A stretch of 64,000 bases of DNA from Salivita marina (GCA_038144425.1 JAYQNS010000003.1:558001-622000), one strand, 5' to 3'. Shown: positions 50,560 to 60,113, counted from the stretch's first letter. Made by a program: numbers and translations. The notes: generated by a model not told the origin, from the sequence alone.

Positions 50560-51944
50560 ATGCCAAGGCAGGACGTCGCCCGGGCCCGGGTACGGCCCCG
50601 GGGGCCTTGGAGCTGCTCTCCCAGTTTGAGGCGGACCTGGTCAAACGCTTTGAAGAGGAGGAAACGCGGGAGCTTTTCCGCCGCTGCTGCCTCGCCGTGC
50701 TCAATAGCGGCAACGATAGCGACGACGCCGCCGCGCTGTTTAAACGCTACGCAGACTTCCGCGCCGAGGTGCTCCAAAGCCCTCGGGGCGTCCAGCTGGA
50801 GCTGAGCCAAGCGCCGGCCCGTGCCTTCGTCGACGGCCGCATGGTGGAGGGGGTCAAGGAACTGCTCTTTGCCGTGCTTCGAGATGTCGTCTACTTCGCA
50901 AAAACCCTTTCTGACACCGACACCTTCGACCTCTCCAGCAGCGCTGGCATCACCGATGCGGTGTTCCACGCCCTGCGCCACGCTGATGTCTTCCGCGCGC
51001 CTTCGAAAACCAATCTCGCGGTGTGCTGGGGTGGCCATTCCATTCCCCGCGCGGAGTACGACTACAGCAAGCTCGTGGGCTATGAACTGGGTCTTCGAGG
51101 CCTCGACGTATGCACGGGCTGCGGCCCCGGGGCCATGAAGGGCCCCATGAAGGGCGCTGCCGTAGGCCACGCCAAGCAGCGCAACAGCGAAGGCCGGTAC
51201 CTGGGCTTCACGGAGCCGGGCATCATCGCCGCCGAGCCCCCAAACGCCCTGGTCAACTGCCTCACCATCCTCCCGGACATTGAGAAGCGCCTCGAAGCCT
51301 TCGTGCGCGCTGCCCACTGCATCATTGTTTTCCCCGGTGGACCGGGGACGGCCGAGGAGGTGCTTTATCTCCTCGGCATCCTCATGCACCCGGAGAACGC
51401 CGCGAATCCCCTGCCCCTGATTCTCACCGGGCCGGAAAGCTCCGCGGCCTGGTTCGAGGCCCTCGAGGCATTGCTCCTCACGGCCTTTGGCCCCGCAGTG
51501 CGCGACTACTACACGATCATCATCGGCGATCCGGAAGCCGTCGCGAGGGCTGCCAAGGACGGCATGAAGGTCGTGCGCCGCGCCCGCTTAGCTAGCGGCG
51601 ATGCCTTCTACTTCAACTGGACCCTCCACATTCCTCCGGCGCTCCAGCAGCCCTTTAGCCCCACCCACGAGGCCATGGCCGAGCTCAGGCTCACGGACGA
51701 CGCCGAGCCTCACGCTCTGGCCGCCGATCTGCGCCGGGCCTTTTCGGGGATTGTGGCGGGGAACGTTAAGGAGCCCGGGGTGCGAGCGGTGCAGCGCCAC
51801 GGTCCCTTCCTCATCCACGCCGAGGCGCGGCTCAAGGCGCCCCTGGATGCGCTCCTGCAGCACTTCGTCGCCGCGGGACGCATGAAGCTGAAAGGCACCT
51901 ATACCCCCTGCTATCGCCTGAGCGAGCGCGGTGCCCCAGCCTAA
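50560..51944 (+). CDS. ppnN: Nucleotide 5'-monophosphate nucleosidase PpnN (LOG family), probable frameshift near the start
   Basis: Residues from TTG 50607 on match E. coli PpnN throughout: C-W-G-G-H-S-I, T-G-C-G-P-G-A-M-K-G-P-M-K-G-A, P-G-G-x-G-T-A-E-E and the C-terminal A-A-D-L-R-R-A-F-S-G-I-V-A-G-N-V-K-E. It splits purine and pyrimidine 5'-monophosphates into base and ribose-5-phosphate and responds to (p)ppGpp. The family's N-terminus is found in another frame from ATG 50560 (M-P-R-Q-D-V...R-P-R-G), joined if one base is missing in the C4G5 tract at 50596-50604. Corrected length is about 461 residues (E. coli 454). If translation really starts at TTG 50607, a short N-terminal strand is lost. 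Confidence 0.9.
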
Positions 51945-52482
51945 GCCTCAGCCTACGCCAGCCCTCGCTGCAGCGCTTGCGACGGCCCTCGAAGCCTTCA
52001 TGGAGAAAATTCAGCGGGCGCTAGCCACCCAGGGGGCCGCGCCCCTTCCGGCGCCGGAGCTGCGCTTCTTTACCCACCGCCTCGACGCGGGACGCGCCCT
52101 GGCTTCGCCGACCCCTGGCGCGCCTGGCATCCTAGAACTCAACCTCATCTACTTGGAACGAGAACCCTGGGAGAGCAGCCAAGCGACGGTCGGCCACGAA
52201 CTGGCACACCTCGTGGTCTTCCACCTCCACCCTCACCGCCGTATCCCCCCCCACGGCGCCCTATGGCAACGCATCATGCGCGACTGGCTAGACCTTCCGC
52301 CGGAGCGCACTCATCGCTTCTCCAGCGAGGGCCTTCCGGTCCGCCGTCAACGCCGCTGGCCCTATCGTTGCGCCTGTCAGGACCACGCTCTTTCCACCGT
52401 GCGCCACCGTCGAGTGGAACGCGGCGCCGTGTACCGCTGCCGCCACTGCGGGGAGACGCTCCACTTCGCCGGGGAAGCTTAG
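51931..52482 (+). CDS. SprT-family zinc metalloprotease-like protein
   Basis: A 183-residue SprT-like protein with the zinc-protease motif H-E-L-A-H-L-V-V near residues 90-97, a downstream histidine, and a C-terminal zinc ribbon (Y-R-C-A-C-x-D-H ... Y-R-C-R-H-C-G). Its domain is related to SPRTN/Wss1 proteases that cut DNA-protein crosslinks, though bacterial function is uncertain. GTG 51931 overlaps the ppnN end by 14 bases. Confidence 0.86.
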   Translation: MPQPKPQPTPALAAALATALEAFMEKIQRALATQGAAPLPAPELRFFTHRLDAGRALASPTPGAPGILELNLIYLEREPWESSQATVGHELAHLVVFHLHPHRRIPPHGALWQRIMRDWLDLPPERTHRFSSEGLPVRRQRRWPYRCACQDHALSTVRHRRVERGAVYRCRHCGETLHFAGEA

Positions 52483-52575
52483 GCACCCTACCCCGCCCTT
52501 TTGGTTGGCCGCTCGGGGCGGGTTCGGTAAGCTCCCGAGCACCCCACGGGTGGGAATGGCAATGCAGGAGTCACC

Positions 52576-53751
52576 ATGGATATTGAGCTTTCAAAGGCCG
52601 ATCTCGAGTTTCGTGAAGAAGTCACGACGTTTCTCGATGGAAATGCCTATAAGCCCGGCGAAGACTACGTCGCCTGGCGCCTAAACTGGTTCAAAGCCGC
52701 TGCGGAGAAGGGCGGCTGGGATGTACCTAAATGGCCCGCCGCCTTCGGTGGCCCGGGCTGGTCGCCCACCCAGCACTACATCTGGGAACAGGAAACGGCC
52801 ACCCGGAACCTGCCCTGGGATCTGCCCTTCGGCGTCGGCATGGTGGCCCCCATCATCATGACCTATGGAAATGCTGAGCAGCAGGCGCGCTTTCTCCCAG
52901 ACATCCGGGCCCGCACGGTGAACTGGTGCCAGGGCTATTCCGAGCCCGGCGCAGGCTCGGATCTTGCCGCCCTCAAGACCAAAGCCGAGCTCTCGGAAGA
53001 CGGCTCTCACTACGTGGTCAACGGTTCCAAGATCTGGACCACCATGGCTCACATCGCCGATTGGATCTTCTGCCTCACCCGCACCTCCAGCGAGGGGAAG
53101 AAGCAGGAAGGCATCACCTTCCTCCTCTTTCCCATGAAACAGGACGGGGTAGAGGTGAAGCCCATCATCACCCTCGGAGGCAGCCACACGGTTAACACCG
53201 TGCACTTCACGGATGTGAAGGTGCCGGTGGAAAACCGCATCGGCGAAGAGGGCAAGGGCTGGACCTATGCCAAGGGTCTTCTCGCCCACGAGCGTACGGG
53301 CCTCGCCGGCGTCAGCCGATCCCTCGTGGCCCTGGAAAAGCTCCGGCGCCAAGCGGGCAAGGTGAAGCGGGGGAATGGCTCGCTGCTGGACGACCCGAGC
53401 TTCAAGAGCAAGCTGGCGCGCCTCGAGATTGACCTAAAAGCTCTGGAATATACGGAACTCCGCTCCCTTGCCCGGGCCGCCGCGGGCGCTCAGCCGGGGC
53501 CTGAGTCCTCCATCATGAAGCTAAAGGGTACGGAAATTCAGCAGCGCATCGCCCTTTTGACCACGGAAGCGGCCGGCCCCTTCGCCGCCCCCTGGGGCGG
53601 GGCGAGCGCGGGCCCGAGCTTCGCCGCCGGCGGCACCCAGAGCTACCTCGGCAGCCGCGCCTACACCATCTACGGTGGGGCAAGCGAAGTGCAGAAGGAC
53701 ATCATTGCCAAAAATGTCCTTGGCCTGAAAGCCAAGAGCAAAGCTAGCTAA
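52576..53751 (+). CDS. Acyl-CoA dehydrogenase, first subunit of a second pair
   Basis: A 391-residue acyl-CoA dehydrogenase. The FAD region is G-Y-S-E-P-G-A-G-S-D-L-A-A-L and V-V-N-G-S-K-I-W-T-T-M-A. The glutamate in L-A-H-E-R-T-G corresponds to the catalytic base of IVD/FadE26-type enzymes, while the MCAD-type position has Y-G-G-A. It is followed 10 bases later by a second dehydrogenase gene, the arrangement of heteromeric enzymes for steroid or branched substrates. CAGGAG precedes ATG 52576. Confidence 0.9.
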   Translation: MDIELSKADLEFREEVTTFLDGNAYKPGEDYVAWRLNWFKAAAEKGGWDVPKWPAAFGGPGWSPTQHYIWEQETATRNLPWDLPFGVGMVAPIIMTYGNAEQQARFLPDIRARTVNWCQGYSEPGAGSDLAALKTKAELSEDGSHYVVNGSKIWTTMAHIADWIFCLTRTSSEGKKQEGITFLLFPMKQDGVEVKPIITLGGSHTVNTVHFTDVKVPVENRIGEEGKGWTYAKGLLAHERTGLAGVSRSLVALEKLRRQAGKVKRGNGSLLDDPSFKSKLARLEIDLKALEYTELRSLARAAAGAQPGPESSIMKLKGTEIQQRIALLTTEAAGPFAAPWGGASAGPSFAAGGTQSYLGSRAYTIYGGASEVQKDIIAKNVLGLKAKSKAS

Positions 53752-53761
53752 GGAGGCTGCG

Positions 53762-54885
53762 GTGAATTTTGAGCTATCGGAAGAACAGCAGCTGCTCCAG
53801 GACTCCGTGGCCCGCTTCGTCGCGGATCACTACAGCCTAGACGCTCGACGCAAGCTTGCGGACAGCAGCCAGGGCTATAGCGACGATCACTGGAAACAGT
53901 TTGCGGAGCTCGGCTGGCTGGCCCTCCCCTTCAGCGAAGAGGACGGCGGCCTTGGGGGCACGGTAATCGACGCGCTGGTCGTCATGGAGCAGTTCGGTAA
54001 GGGACTCATTCTCGAGCCGTACTTCGCCACCGTGATCCTCGGCGGCGGCGTGCTGAAGCGCCTTCCCGCCAGCGAAATTCGGAGTGCGCGTATCAGCGCT
54101 GTGATGGAGGGGCAGCTGAAGCTGGCCCTCGCCACTACGGAGCTCCAGTCGCGCTGGGATCTGCATGACGTGGTGAGCACGGCGACGCCCGATGGCGAGG
54201 GTTTCGTGCTGAACGGCTCCAAATCCGTGGTACTCCACGGGGCGAGCGCGGACGGGATCATCGTTTCCCTCCGAACCCAAGGCGGCCAATTTGATAAGGA
54301 AGGCATCAGCCTATTCTGGATCGACCCGAAGGCCGACGGCGTCTCCCTGAAGGCCTACCCGACGGTGGACGGGCTTCGGGCCGCGGAACTGACTTTGGAG
54401 AAGGTCTCTGTGCCCAGCGATGCGCTGCTGGGTCCCCTTCACGGCGGCTTCGATATCCTCGACGCTGTGGCTCAGGAAGCAACCCTTGCCCTCTCCGCGG
54501 AAGGTCTTGGGGCCATGGAGCGGCTCTACAAGGACACGGTGGAGTACACGCAAAACCGGGAGCAGTTCGACCATCCCCTCTCGGATTTTCAAACGCTTCA
54601 GCACCGCATGGTGGAAATGTTCATGGAGTACGAGCAATGCAAGTCCTGCTCTACCGGGCGACCCTGGAGTTTGCCCAGGATGGCATGGCCGCCAGCAAGT
54701 CGGTCTCCGCCTGCAAGCACCTTGTGGGCGTTGCCGGCCGCTTCATCGGGGAAAACGCCGTGCAACTCCATGGCGGCATGGGGGTCACGGAGGAGCTGGC
54801 CATCGGTCACTACTTTAAGCGTCTCTTCGTCATCGACACGCAGTTCGGCAACGCCGACTACCACCTCGAGCGTTACGCAGCCTGA
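53762..54885 (+). pseudogene. Acyl-CoA dehydrogenase, second subunit, frameshifted
   Basis: From GTG 53762 (AAGGAGG upstream) the protein is a normal second-subunit acyl-CoA dehydrogenase to M-E-Y-E-Q-C-K-S. One base appears to be missing between 54645 and 54646; the next frame continues as L-L-Y-R-A-T-L-E-F-A and then V-Q-L-H-G-G-M-G-V-T-E-E-L, the conserved end, to TGA 54885. Corrected length is 374 residues. As sequenced, the first frame runs on into intergenic DNA to 55108 with non-homologous sequence. Probably a sequence error, possibly a real mutation. It would be the non-catalytic partner of the preceding gene. Confidence 0.86.
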
Positions 54886-55037
54886 GCCAAGGCAAGGCGG
54901 AGGCGCCCGCCTCCCCCTTGCACTCTCGTTGGCAGAACTCTCCTGCCCTCCCTGCACGCTTAGGCTTGTAAGCAGCGCTTTATTCCCCTTCTACCGGCCT
55001 GGCACCCCAATTTCATGCCTGGAAGTTATAAAAACCT

Positions 55038-55062
55038 ATTTTGTAAATATTACTTACAAAAT
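55038..55062. promoter_or_regulatory. Inverted repeat in the AT-rich region before the curli-like operon
   Basis: ATTTTGTAA (55038-55046) and TTACAAAAT (55054-55062) are perfect complements separated by 7 bases, in an AT-rich patch 70 bases upstream of the first curli-like gene. It looks like a binding site for a dimeric regulator or a promoter element; no U run follows, so it is not a terminator. Confidence 0.5.
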
Positions 55063-55131
55063 CACCATTGTTCTTTACCGATGCAGCCGATTCAATGAAC
55101 TCCATTAGGGCAGCGTCCACGGGAGGGATGC

Positions 55132-55641
55132 TTGCGACGGCGGCTGAGGGTAATAACCATCCTTGGAGCTTTACTCATGCTCCTCGGTGGCTGCGCCTCC
55201 GTAGACCAATCGGTCCGCGGTGGTGTCCTTTCGGCTGCCAAGGGGCGCCCCCTGGAAGTGGCCATTTCCGATCCCATGCTCGAGCGCGCTCGGGGCTGGG
55301 TTCAGTGGACCGCCCAGCCCGACCCCCTTGGCGCTCATCACGCCCTACGCATTCGCCTTCGCTACTCGGGCGCTTACCGCCTCTATACCAAGGCGCGCAC
55401 GGAGGACGGGGCAGCGCTGGAGTCCTTCAATATCGAACGCAAAGCCCGGCGCTGTAGCGACGACCTTCTCATTCCGAACTGCCAGTTTGAGGAGTATCTG
55501 CACGTCAGCCTGCCCTCGGCGGTACTTCAGAATGCGGCGACCGCTGGGCTCCGTCTTCACCTGACCTCCGCCGTAGGCGTAACCAGTGAACTGGCCGTTC
55601 CTGGGGCCTACCTGGCCCCCCTTCTAGGCGCTACCCCATGA
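55132..55641 (+). CDS. Lipoprotein of unknown function, first gene of the curli-like operon
   Basis: A 169-residue probable lipoprotein with lipobox L-L-G-G-C (about 17-21) and a mature part of beta-type character with two further cysteines (R-R-C-S and P-N-C-Q) that could form a disulfide. I do not recognise the family; it does not resemble CsgE or CsgC. TTG 55132 is the likely start, with GGGAGG upstream. Its stop overlaps the next gene's ATG (ATGA at 55638-55641). Confidence 0.65.
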   Translation: MRRRLRVITILGALLMLLGGCASVDQSVRGGVLSAAKGRPLEVAISDPMLERARGWVQWTAQPDPLGAHHALRIRLRYSGAYRLYTKARTEDGAALESFNIERKARRCSDDLLIPNCQFEEYLHVSLPSAVLQNAATAGLRLHLTSAVGVTSELAVPGAYLAPLLGATP

Positions 55642-56438
55642 CGGCGCGGATTGGGAAAAGCGCCATGACCCGCGAGTCCGTGCAAGCACTACTGCTTACG
55701 GCACTGGTCCTACCTCCGGCTCTGCACGGGTCTGACGGCAACCTCGTCTCGATACAACAGATGGATTCCGGTGCTCAGGGAGCGACCATAAACGTCATCC
55801 AGGAAGGCGCGAGGAACACCCTCGCCGGGCCCGGTTCCCTCAATTTTGCAGCTTGGCTAACCCTCAACAGTCACCCTGACATCAACTCCTCCAGCCTTTT
55901 CTCTCGCTCCGGGGACGACGCCGTGGTGGGCACGGACATCACCCTAAATCTTGTACAAAGGGGTGACGACAACGACGTTGCACTTCTGGCGCAGGGCACG
56001 GGCGCTGCCCTTCCCGGCGCAAACCAAGTCTATCGCCTCAGCATGTTAGGAAACGCAAATAAAGCCGAAATAATCCCTACGAGCCTAGACCCCTCAAACG
56101 TCACGGTGGATCTCTCTCTTACGGGAGATAACAACCTTGCGCGCCTGCGGCCCGAGAACGGCGGAACGCTGATGCTCGATGTCGAGGGCTCGGGCAACGA
56201 ATTTGTACTGAAGCAAAACGCAGGTTCGGTCGATTCCCTTATTAACGTACAGGCCTTTGGGGACGGACATGCCGGGCGGCTTCGCCAGGACGGCAGCAAT
56301 CTCACCCTAAATCTGACCTTTTTGGGAACGGGAGTCGGGCCACTGGAGCTCTTGCAAACCGGCTCGAACTTCGACTTCACCATGACCTACGACAGCAGTG
56401 GCTTCAGCGAAGCCTTCACGGTGACGCCCGGGCCCTAG
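55638..56438 (+). CDS. Curlin-like repeat protein 1 (putative amyloid subunit)
   Basis: A 266-residue secreted protein with a signal peptide and irregular repeats of the form hydrophobic-alternating strand, G-x-x-N turn, then a Q- or R-containing strand, e.g. T-G-D-N-N-L-A-R-L-R, G-S-G-N-E-F-V-L-K-Q and G-D-G-H-A-G-R-L-R-Q. These recall curlin repeats (S-x5-Q-x-G-x-x-N-x-A-x3-Q) but are longer and degenerate. With csgF and csgG next door it is probably a substrate of the CsgG pore. No major canonical CsgA is visible. Confidence 0.6.
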   Translation: MTARIGKSAMTRESVQALLLTALVLPPALHGSDGNLVSIQQMDSGAQGATINVIQEGARNTLAGPGSLNFAAWLTLNSHPDINSSSLFSRSGDDAVVGTDITLNLVQRGDDNDVALLAQGTGAALPGANQVYRLSMLGNANKAEIIPTSLDPSNVTVDLSLTGDNNLARLRPENGGTLMLDVEGSGNEFVLKQNAGSVDSLINVQAFGDGHAGRLRQDGSNLTLNLTFLGTGVGPLELLQTGSNFDFTMTYDSSGFSEAFTVTPGP

Positions 56439-56471
56439 GACATGAACGGAAACTACAGGAGAACCACAGCG

Positions 56472-56938
56472 ATGCGCAGCCAGCAACGGAAAGCCCGGTT
56501 GAAAGCCTCAGCCCTGATCCTGGCACTCACCAGCGTTTCCGGAACGGCCTGGGCAGATTCTCTGGTTTTCGGCTTTCAAAATCCGGCCTTCTCGGGAGTG
56601 GGCTATAGCGCTCACGTGCTCACCATTGAAAATCAAGAGCGGAGTCGAAAGCAGGCGCGGGAGATGAACTTGAAGCTGAACTTCTGGCCGCGGAGCGGGA
56701 GGCGGAAAACTCCGTTGAGGCGCGCTTCCTAAGAAATCTCGAATCCAGGGTTTACTCCCAACTAAGTCGCCAGCTCGTCGATAACCTCTTTGGAGAAAAT
56801 CCGTCCACCTCCGGCTCCTTCGAACTCCTCGACTCCACGATCTCCTTCGAGGATACGGGAGGGGAAGTGCGCCTGGTGATCGAGGGCCCTGATGGAACGA
56901 CGGAATTGACCATCCCAACCGAGGCCTTCCTTTTCTAA
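56472..56938 (+). pseudogene. csgF: CsgF-like curli assembly factor, frameshifted
   Basis: The start gives a signal peptide ending T-A-W-A and the mature D-S-L-V-F-G-F-Q-N-P-A-F-S-G, the hallmark N-terminus of CsgF, which caps the CsgG pore. One base is missing at about 56662; the next frame continues D-E-L-E-A-E-L-L-A-A-E and on through S-R-Q-L-V-D-N-L-F-G to E-A-F-L-F and TAA 56938, giving about 155 residues. I chose ATG 56472 (AGGAG ten bases upstream); ATG 56442 is an alternative. The gene is either broken or misread. Confidence 0.82.
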
Positions 56939-57777
56939 ATGAAAAACGCCAGGGGGAGCACAAGGGCATGGATAGAGCGCCTTGCCATCATCGGGATTGC
57001 CAGCCTGCTTACGCTTGCGGGCTGCACTTCTGTGCCGAACCCCAGGGAAGCGCCAAAAGTCGACCAAAGGCTACTGCCGCGCCTATCCCTGCTCCCCCTT
57101 TCAAGGAACCGGTGGTGGTTGCGGTTTACGAGTTCTTAGACAAAACCGGCCAGAGGAAGACAGCAGCCAGCCAAGTCACCACCAGCTTTTCTACGGCGAT
57201 TGGGCAGGCGAGCGAGACTTACCTCCTTCGAGCGCTGAAAAATGCATGCCGAGGGCAGTGTTTTGTGCCTGTGGAACGAATCGGTCTCGACCACCTGCTG
57301 AAGGAACGGCAGCTCATCCGGTCCACGCAGCAGGAATTTGGCCAGGATCCGAGCCTTCCCGCCCTTCTCTTCGCTGGCGTCATCATAGAAGGGGCGGTTA
57401 TCGCCTACGAATCAAACCTGCGGAGCGGTGGCGCCGGAGCGCGCTATCTTGGGGTAGGCGTTTCTGCAGAGTACCGAACAGATCGAGTCAGCGTCGCGCT
57501 ACGGCTGATCAGCACAAAAACCGGAGAGGTGCTGATCACCACGGAAACGAGCGCAACCATCTACAGCTACCAGGTCAGCAGCGACCTTTTCCGGTTCATC
57601 GAACAGAACGAGAATCTTTTAGAGGCAGAGACTGGCATGGCCGCGAATGAGTCACCAAACATTGCTGTAAGACGCGCGGTTGAGCTTGGGGTTATCGATA
57701 TTGTCGAAGAGGGCTTCGATCGATCTCTCTGGAGCGCCAGGGCCGAAGATATTAGTCCAAGGGACGAGGACGCGTGA
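56939..57777 (+). pseudogene. csgG: CsgG-like curli secretion channel, frameshifted
   Basis: It begins directly after csgF with lipobox L-T-L-A-G-C (about 26-31). Near 57045-57065 one base is missing, and the next frame carries the CsgG body: V-V-A-V-Y-E-F-L-D-K-T-G-Q-R-K, V-E-R-I-G-L-D-H-L-L-K-E-R-Q-L-I-R, Y-E-S-N-L-R-S-G-G-A-G-A-R-Y-L-G-V-G and R-F-I-E-Q-N-E-N-L-L-E. Corrected length is 279 residues against 277 for E. coli CsgG. It forms the nonameric outer-membrane pore for curli subunits. Unlike E. coli there is no csgE. Confidence 0.87.
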
Positions 57778-59132
57778 TGAATACATTCGCACCGAAATTA
57801 GGCCTTCGGGAAAACTTAGCGGCGAACTACGCCAATTCGGCCCCAGGAATAGGAGGCTTAGGTGCCAAGCGCAGGCCCAAATTGAATCGTTTGCTGAAAC
57901 AGTTTGGGGTGTTCCTTGGCGGAAGCCTCTTTCTTATCGCTCCCCAAGTAACCTGGGCTGCCACGGCAGGGAATGTCATCGTTCTTGAGCAAGTAGGCGG
58001 TAGCACAGGAGCAGAAATCAATATCAGACAGGACGGACTCTCCAATTTTATCGGCGCTGAAAGCGAAATTGCGCAAATCGAACGGACCCTCACCTTCTAT
58101 AGCCTTGGCGATTTCGACAACGATGGCCTCCTAAATTCGCGAGTATTGAATGTCTCCTGCGGGGAGGGCTGTACGAACACCTTCCGCTTACTGCGCGAAG
58201 GCGACGACATTAATCAAGATGGGGACAATGACGATCCAGGCGAGGCTGGGGATGTTGACGGCGATCCGACTACAAACCGCCTCTTCTATCGAATTTTTAA
58301 TGATGAAACCGGGCAGGAGGAGATCGTTTTCGTCGAAGATGATGATCCTGGAATTAGCAATGAATTTTTGAATGCTCGCCGAGAAAGGACTCTAACCCTC
58401 TTCAACGGCAGTAGTACGGCATCAACAATCAACGGTATCGACAACCGGCTTTCCCTTCGCCAGGACGGCGACGGGAATCAAACCTTCTTCGAGATCAATA
58501 GCGACGGCAGCTTTTTCAACCAAGAAATCTTTGGCGGCGATAATAAGACGAGATTCCAAACGGGACGAAGCGATCAGAAGCAAAACAATGCTTCCCTGCG
58601 CTTTAGCATTAATGGCTCGAATAATGCCGTCGCGAGCAGAATTGGCACCAGCGAAACGGGACAGATAAGCGATTTCACGACGATTGAAGTGGACTTCTCG
58701 GGCAGCGACAGCGTCGTGCAAGCCGTGAGCGACGGCCTCGACAACGAGATTATTGTTCGAGGAAGCTTCTCTAATAGCACGGTAGATGTGGGGGCCCTCT
58801 CTGATAATAGCGAGATCACCGTAGAACTCAGGGACACGGATGCAGTGGACCTAAGTGCTTTTCAGGGCGGAACTGAGGAAGGTTCCTTAGGCAGCAACAA
58901 TAGCCTGACGGTTGATTGGCGTTTTGGTAGCGGATCCTCTTTAGGATTTTTGCAACTGGGGACCGGCAATGTAATCGACCTTCTGAACAGCGATGCGGGC
59001 GTTTCTCCGTCATACATTGACATCTTCCAATTTGGAGACGGTCACCAAGCCGATATCACCCTTAATGGGGGCGGACAGCTCGTCAATATTTTTCAAGGGC
59101 CGTTCCCAACCTCGAATACGTCGACGCCATAA
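57777..59132 (+). CDS. Curlin-like repeat protein 2 (putative amyloid subunit or adhesin)
   Basis: A 451-residue secreted protein, with an unusually long N-terminal region before the hydrophobic signal (F-L-G-G-S-L-F-L-I-A) and cleavage near V-T-W-A. The mature part is acidic, rich in N, D, G and S, with many short beta-type repeats centred on G-x-x-N-x-(L/I) and D-G-x-x-N turns, plus a Ca-binding-like D-N-D-G and D-Q-D-G-D-N-D-D stretch near residues 115-145. ATG 57777 overlaps the csgG stop (TGATG). Base composition is clearly lower in GC than the window average. Function as fibre subunit is inferred. Confidence 0.6.
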   Translation: MNTFAPKLGLRENLAANYANSAPGIGGLGAKRRPKLNRLLKQFGVFLGGSLFLIAPQVTWAATAGNVIVLEQVGGSTGAEINIRQDGLSNFIGAESEIAQIERTLTFYSLGDFDNDGLLNSRVLNVSCGEGCTNTFRLLREGDDINQDGDNDDPGEAGDVDGDPTTNRLFYRIFNDETGQEEIVFVEDDDPGISNEFLNARRERTLTLFNGSSTASTINGIDNRLSLRQDGDGNQTFFEINSDGSFFNQEIFGGDNKTRFQTGRSDQKQNNASLRFSINGSNNAVASRIGTSETGQISDFTTIEVDFSGSDSVVQAVSDGLDNEIIVRGSFSNSTVDVGALSDNSEITVELRDTDAVDLSAFQGGTEEGSLGSNNSLTVDWRFGSGSSLGFLQLGTGNVIDLLNSDAGVSPSYIDIFQFGDGHQADITLNGGGQLVNIFQGPFPTSNTSTP

Positions 59133-59147
59133 GGGAACCCTCTGCAA

Positions 59148-60113
59148 ATGTGGCGAACTTTAGGCATTGCGTTAGGCATCGGAAGCTTCGCAGCCTTTGC
59201 CCCGGCAGCTCAGGCAGAGGGCTTCAACATCGCCGCCCCAGATGCGTCGCAAACTGGCCTACAGTTTATTTTTCAGGGCCCTGAATCCTCAACCATTGGC
59301 GAGGACGCGGAAAACCCCTTCACCGTAGGGGGCGGCGAGCAAATCCTAGACTTTTTTTTCGAGGGGCAAAGTAACGCCCTCCTGGGAACTCTTCGGGGGG
59401 CACAGCTTGAAGTCGCCGTGGATTTTGGGGGCAGCAATAACGTTCTGGATTTCCAAAGCCAAGACAATGGCCTAGAAGTTTCAGCGATCACCCTCGCCGT
59501 GACCGGCGATGGCAACAGCTTCAACATTTTGCAGGAGGAGGGAACGCTGGAACTTCGAGAATTTGAGTTCAATCTTGAACTGATCGGTGGTGCTAACTCC
59601 TTTGTCCTACAAAGCAACGATATTTCACAATTTGACTGGGAAGTCAGCGGCGCAGATAACAGCTTTTCCGTGACGCAAACAGAGAGCCTCATTTCAACGC
59701 AGGAGCTTCAGTGGAGAGGGGATCAGGGAACGGCCTCCTTCGATTTTGAAGGCGCCAGCGAGACGGACCTTGTGACGGTGGTCGATGGCCTCCGCACCGT
59801 AATAAGCCAGCGCTTTGAAAGCGTCGACCAGGCAAGCGTTCAAACCGAGCTCTCCGGGAACGACAATGTCCTGTCCCTTAGCGCAGTAGATGTTTTCAAC
59901 CTTGAGTACGCCCTGGCCGTTTCGGGAAACAGCAACCTGCTATCCCTTAGTGCGGACAATGTGTCAGGCGCCCGCCTTTTGCTCGAAATTAATGGGAGCC
60001 GCAATACCATCTCGACGATTCAGCGAGACGTCAATAACGCCAGCATTCAAGTGAGCCTTGCGGGCGATGACAACCAGCTCACCATTGAGCAAAGCGCTAC
60101 TCCAGGCCTCTAA
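59148..60113 (+). CDS. Curlin-like repeat protein 3 (putative amyloid subunit)
   Basis: A 321-residue secreted protein with a clean signal peptide ending A-A-Q-A-E. The C-terminal third has the clearest repeats: L-S-G-N-D-N-V-L-S-L, V-S-G-N-S-N-L-L-S-L, I-N-G-S-R-N-T-I-S-T and L-A-G-D-D-N-Q-L-T-I-E-Q, spaced about 22-25 residues, a curlin-like beta-solenoid pattern. The spacing and Asn-turns match, but the Ser/Gln ladder positions of E. coli CsgA are partly lost. Its stop overlaps the next ATG (TAATG). Confidence 0.62.
   Translation: MWRTLGIALGIGSFAAFAPAAQAEGFNIAAPDASQTGLQFIFQGPESSTIGEDAENPFTVGGGEQILDFFFEGQSNALLGTLRGAQLEVAVDFGGSNNVLDFQSQDNGLEVSAITLAVTGDGNSFNILQEEGTLELREFEFNLELIGGANSFVLQSNDISQFDWEVSGADNSFSVTQTESLISTQELQWRGDQGTASFDFEGASETDLVTVVDGLRTVISQRFESVDQASVQTELSGNDNVLSLSAVDVFNLEYALAVSGNSNLLSLSADNVSGARLLLEINGSRNTISTIQRDVNNASIQVSLAGDDNQLTIEQSATPGL

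Noticed and set aside
54886..55131. Continuation of the acyl-CoA dehydrogenase frame to 55108
   Set aside because: The conserved C-terminus is in another frame ending at 54885; the run-on is non-homologous read-through of intergenic AT-rich DNA.
55132..55641. First curli-operon gene as CsgE
   Set aside because: It is a lipoprotein of larger size with a different cysteine pattern and none of CsgE's conserved segments.
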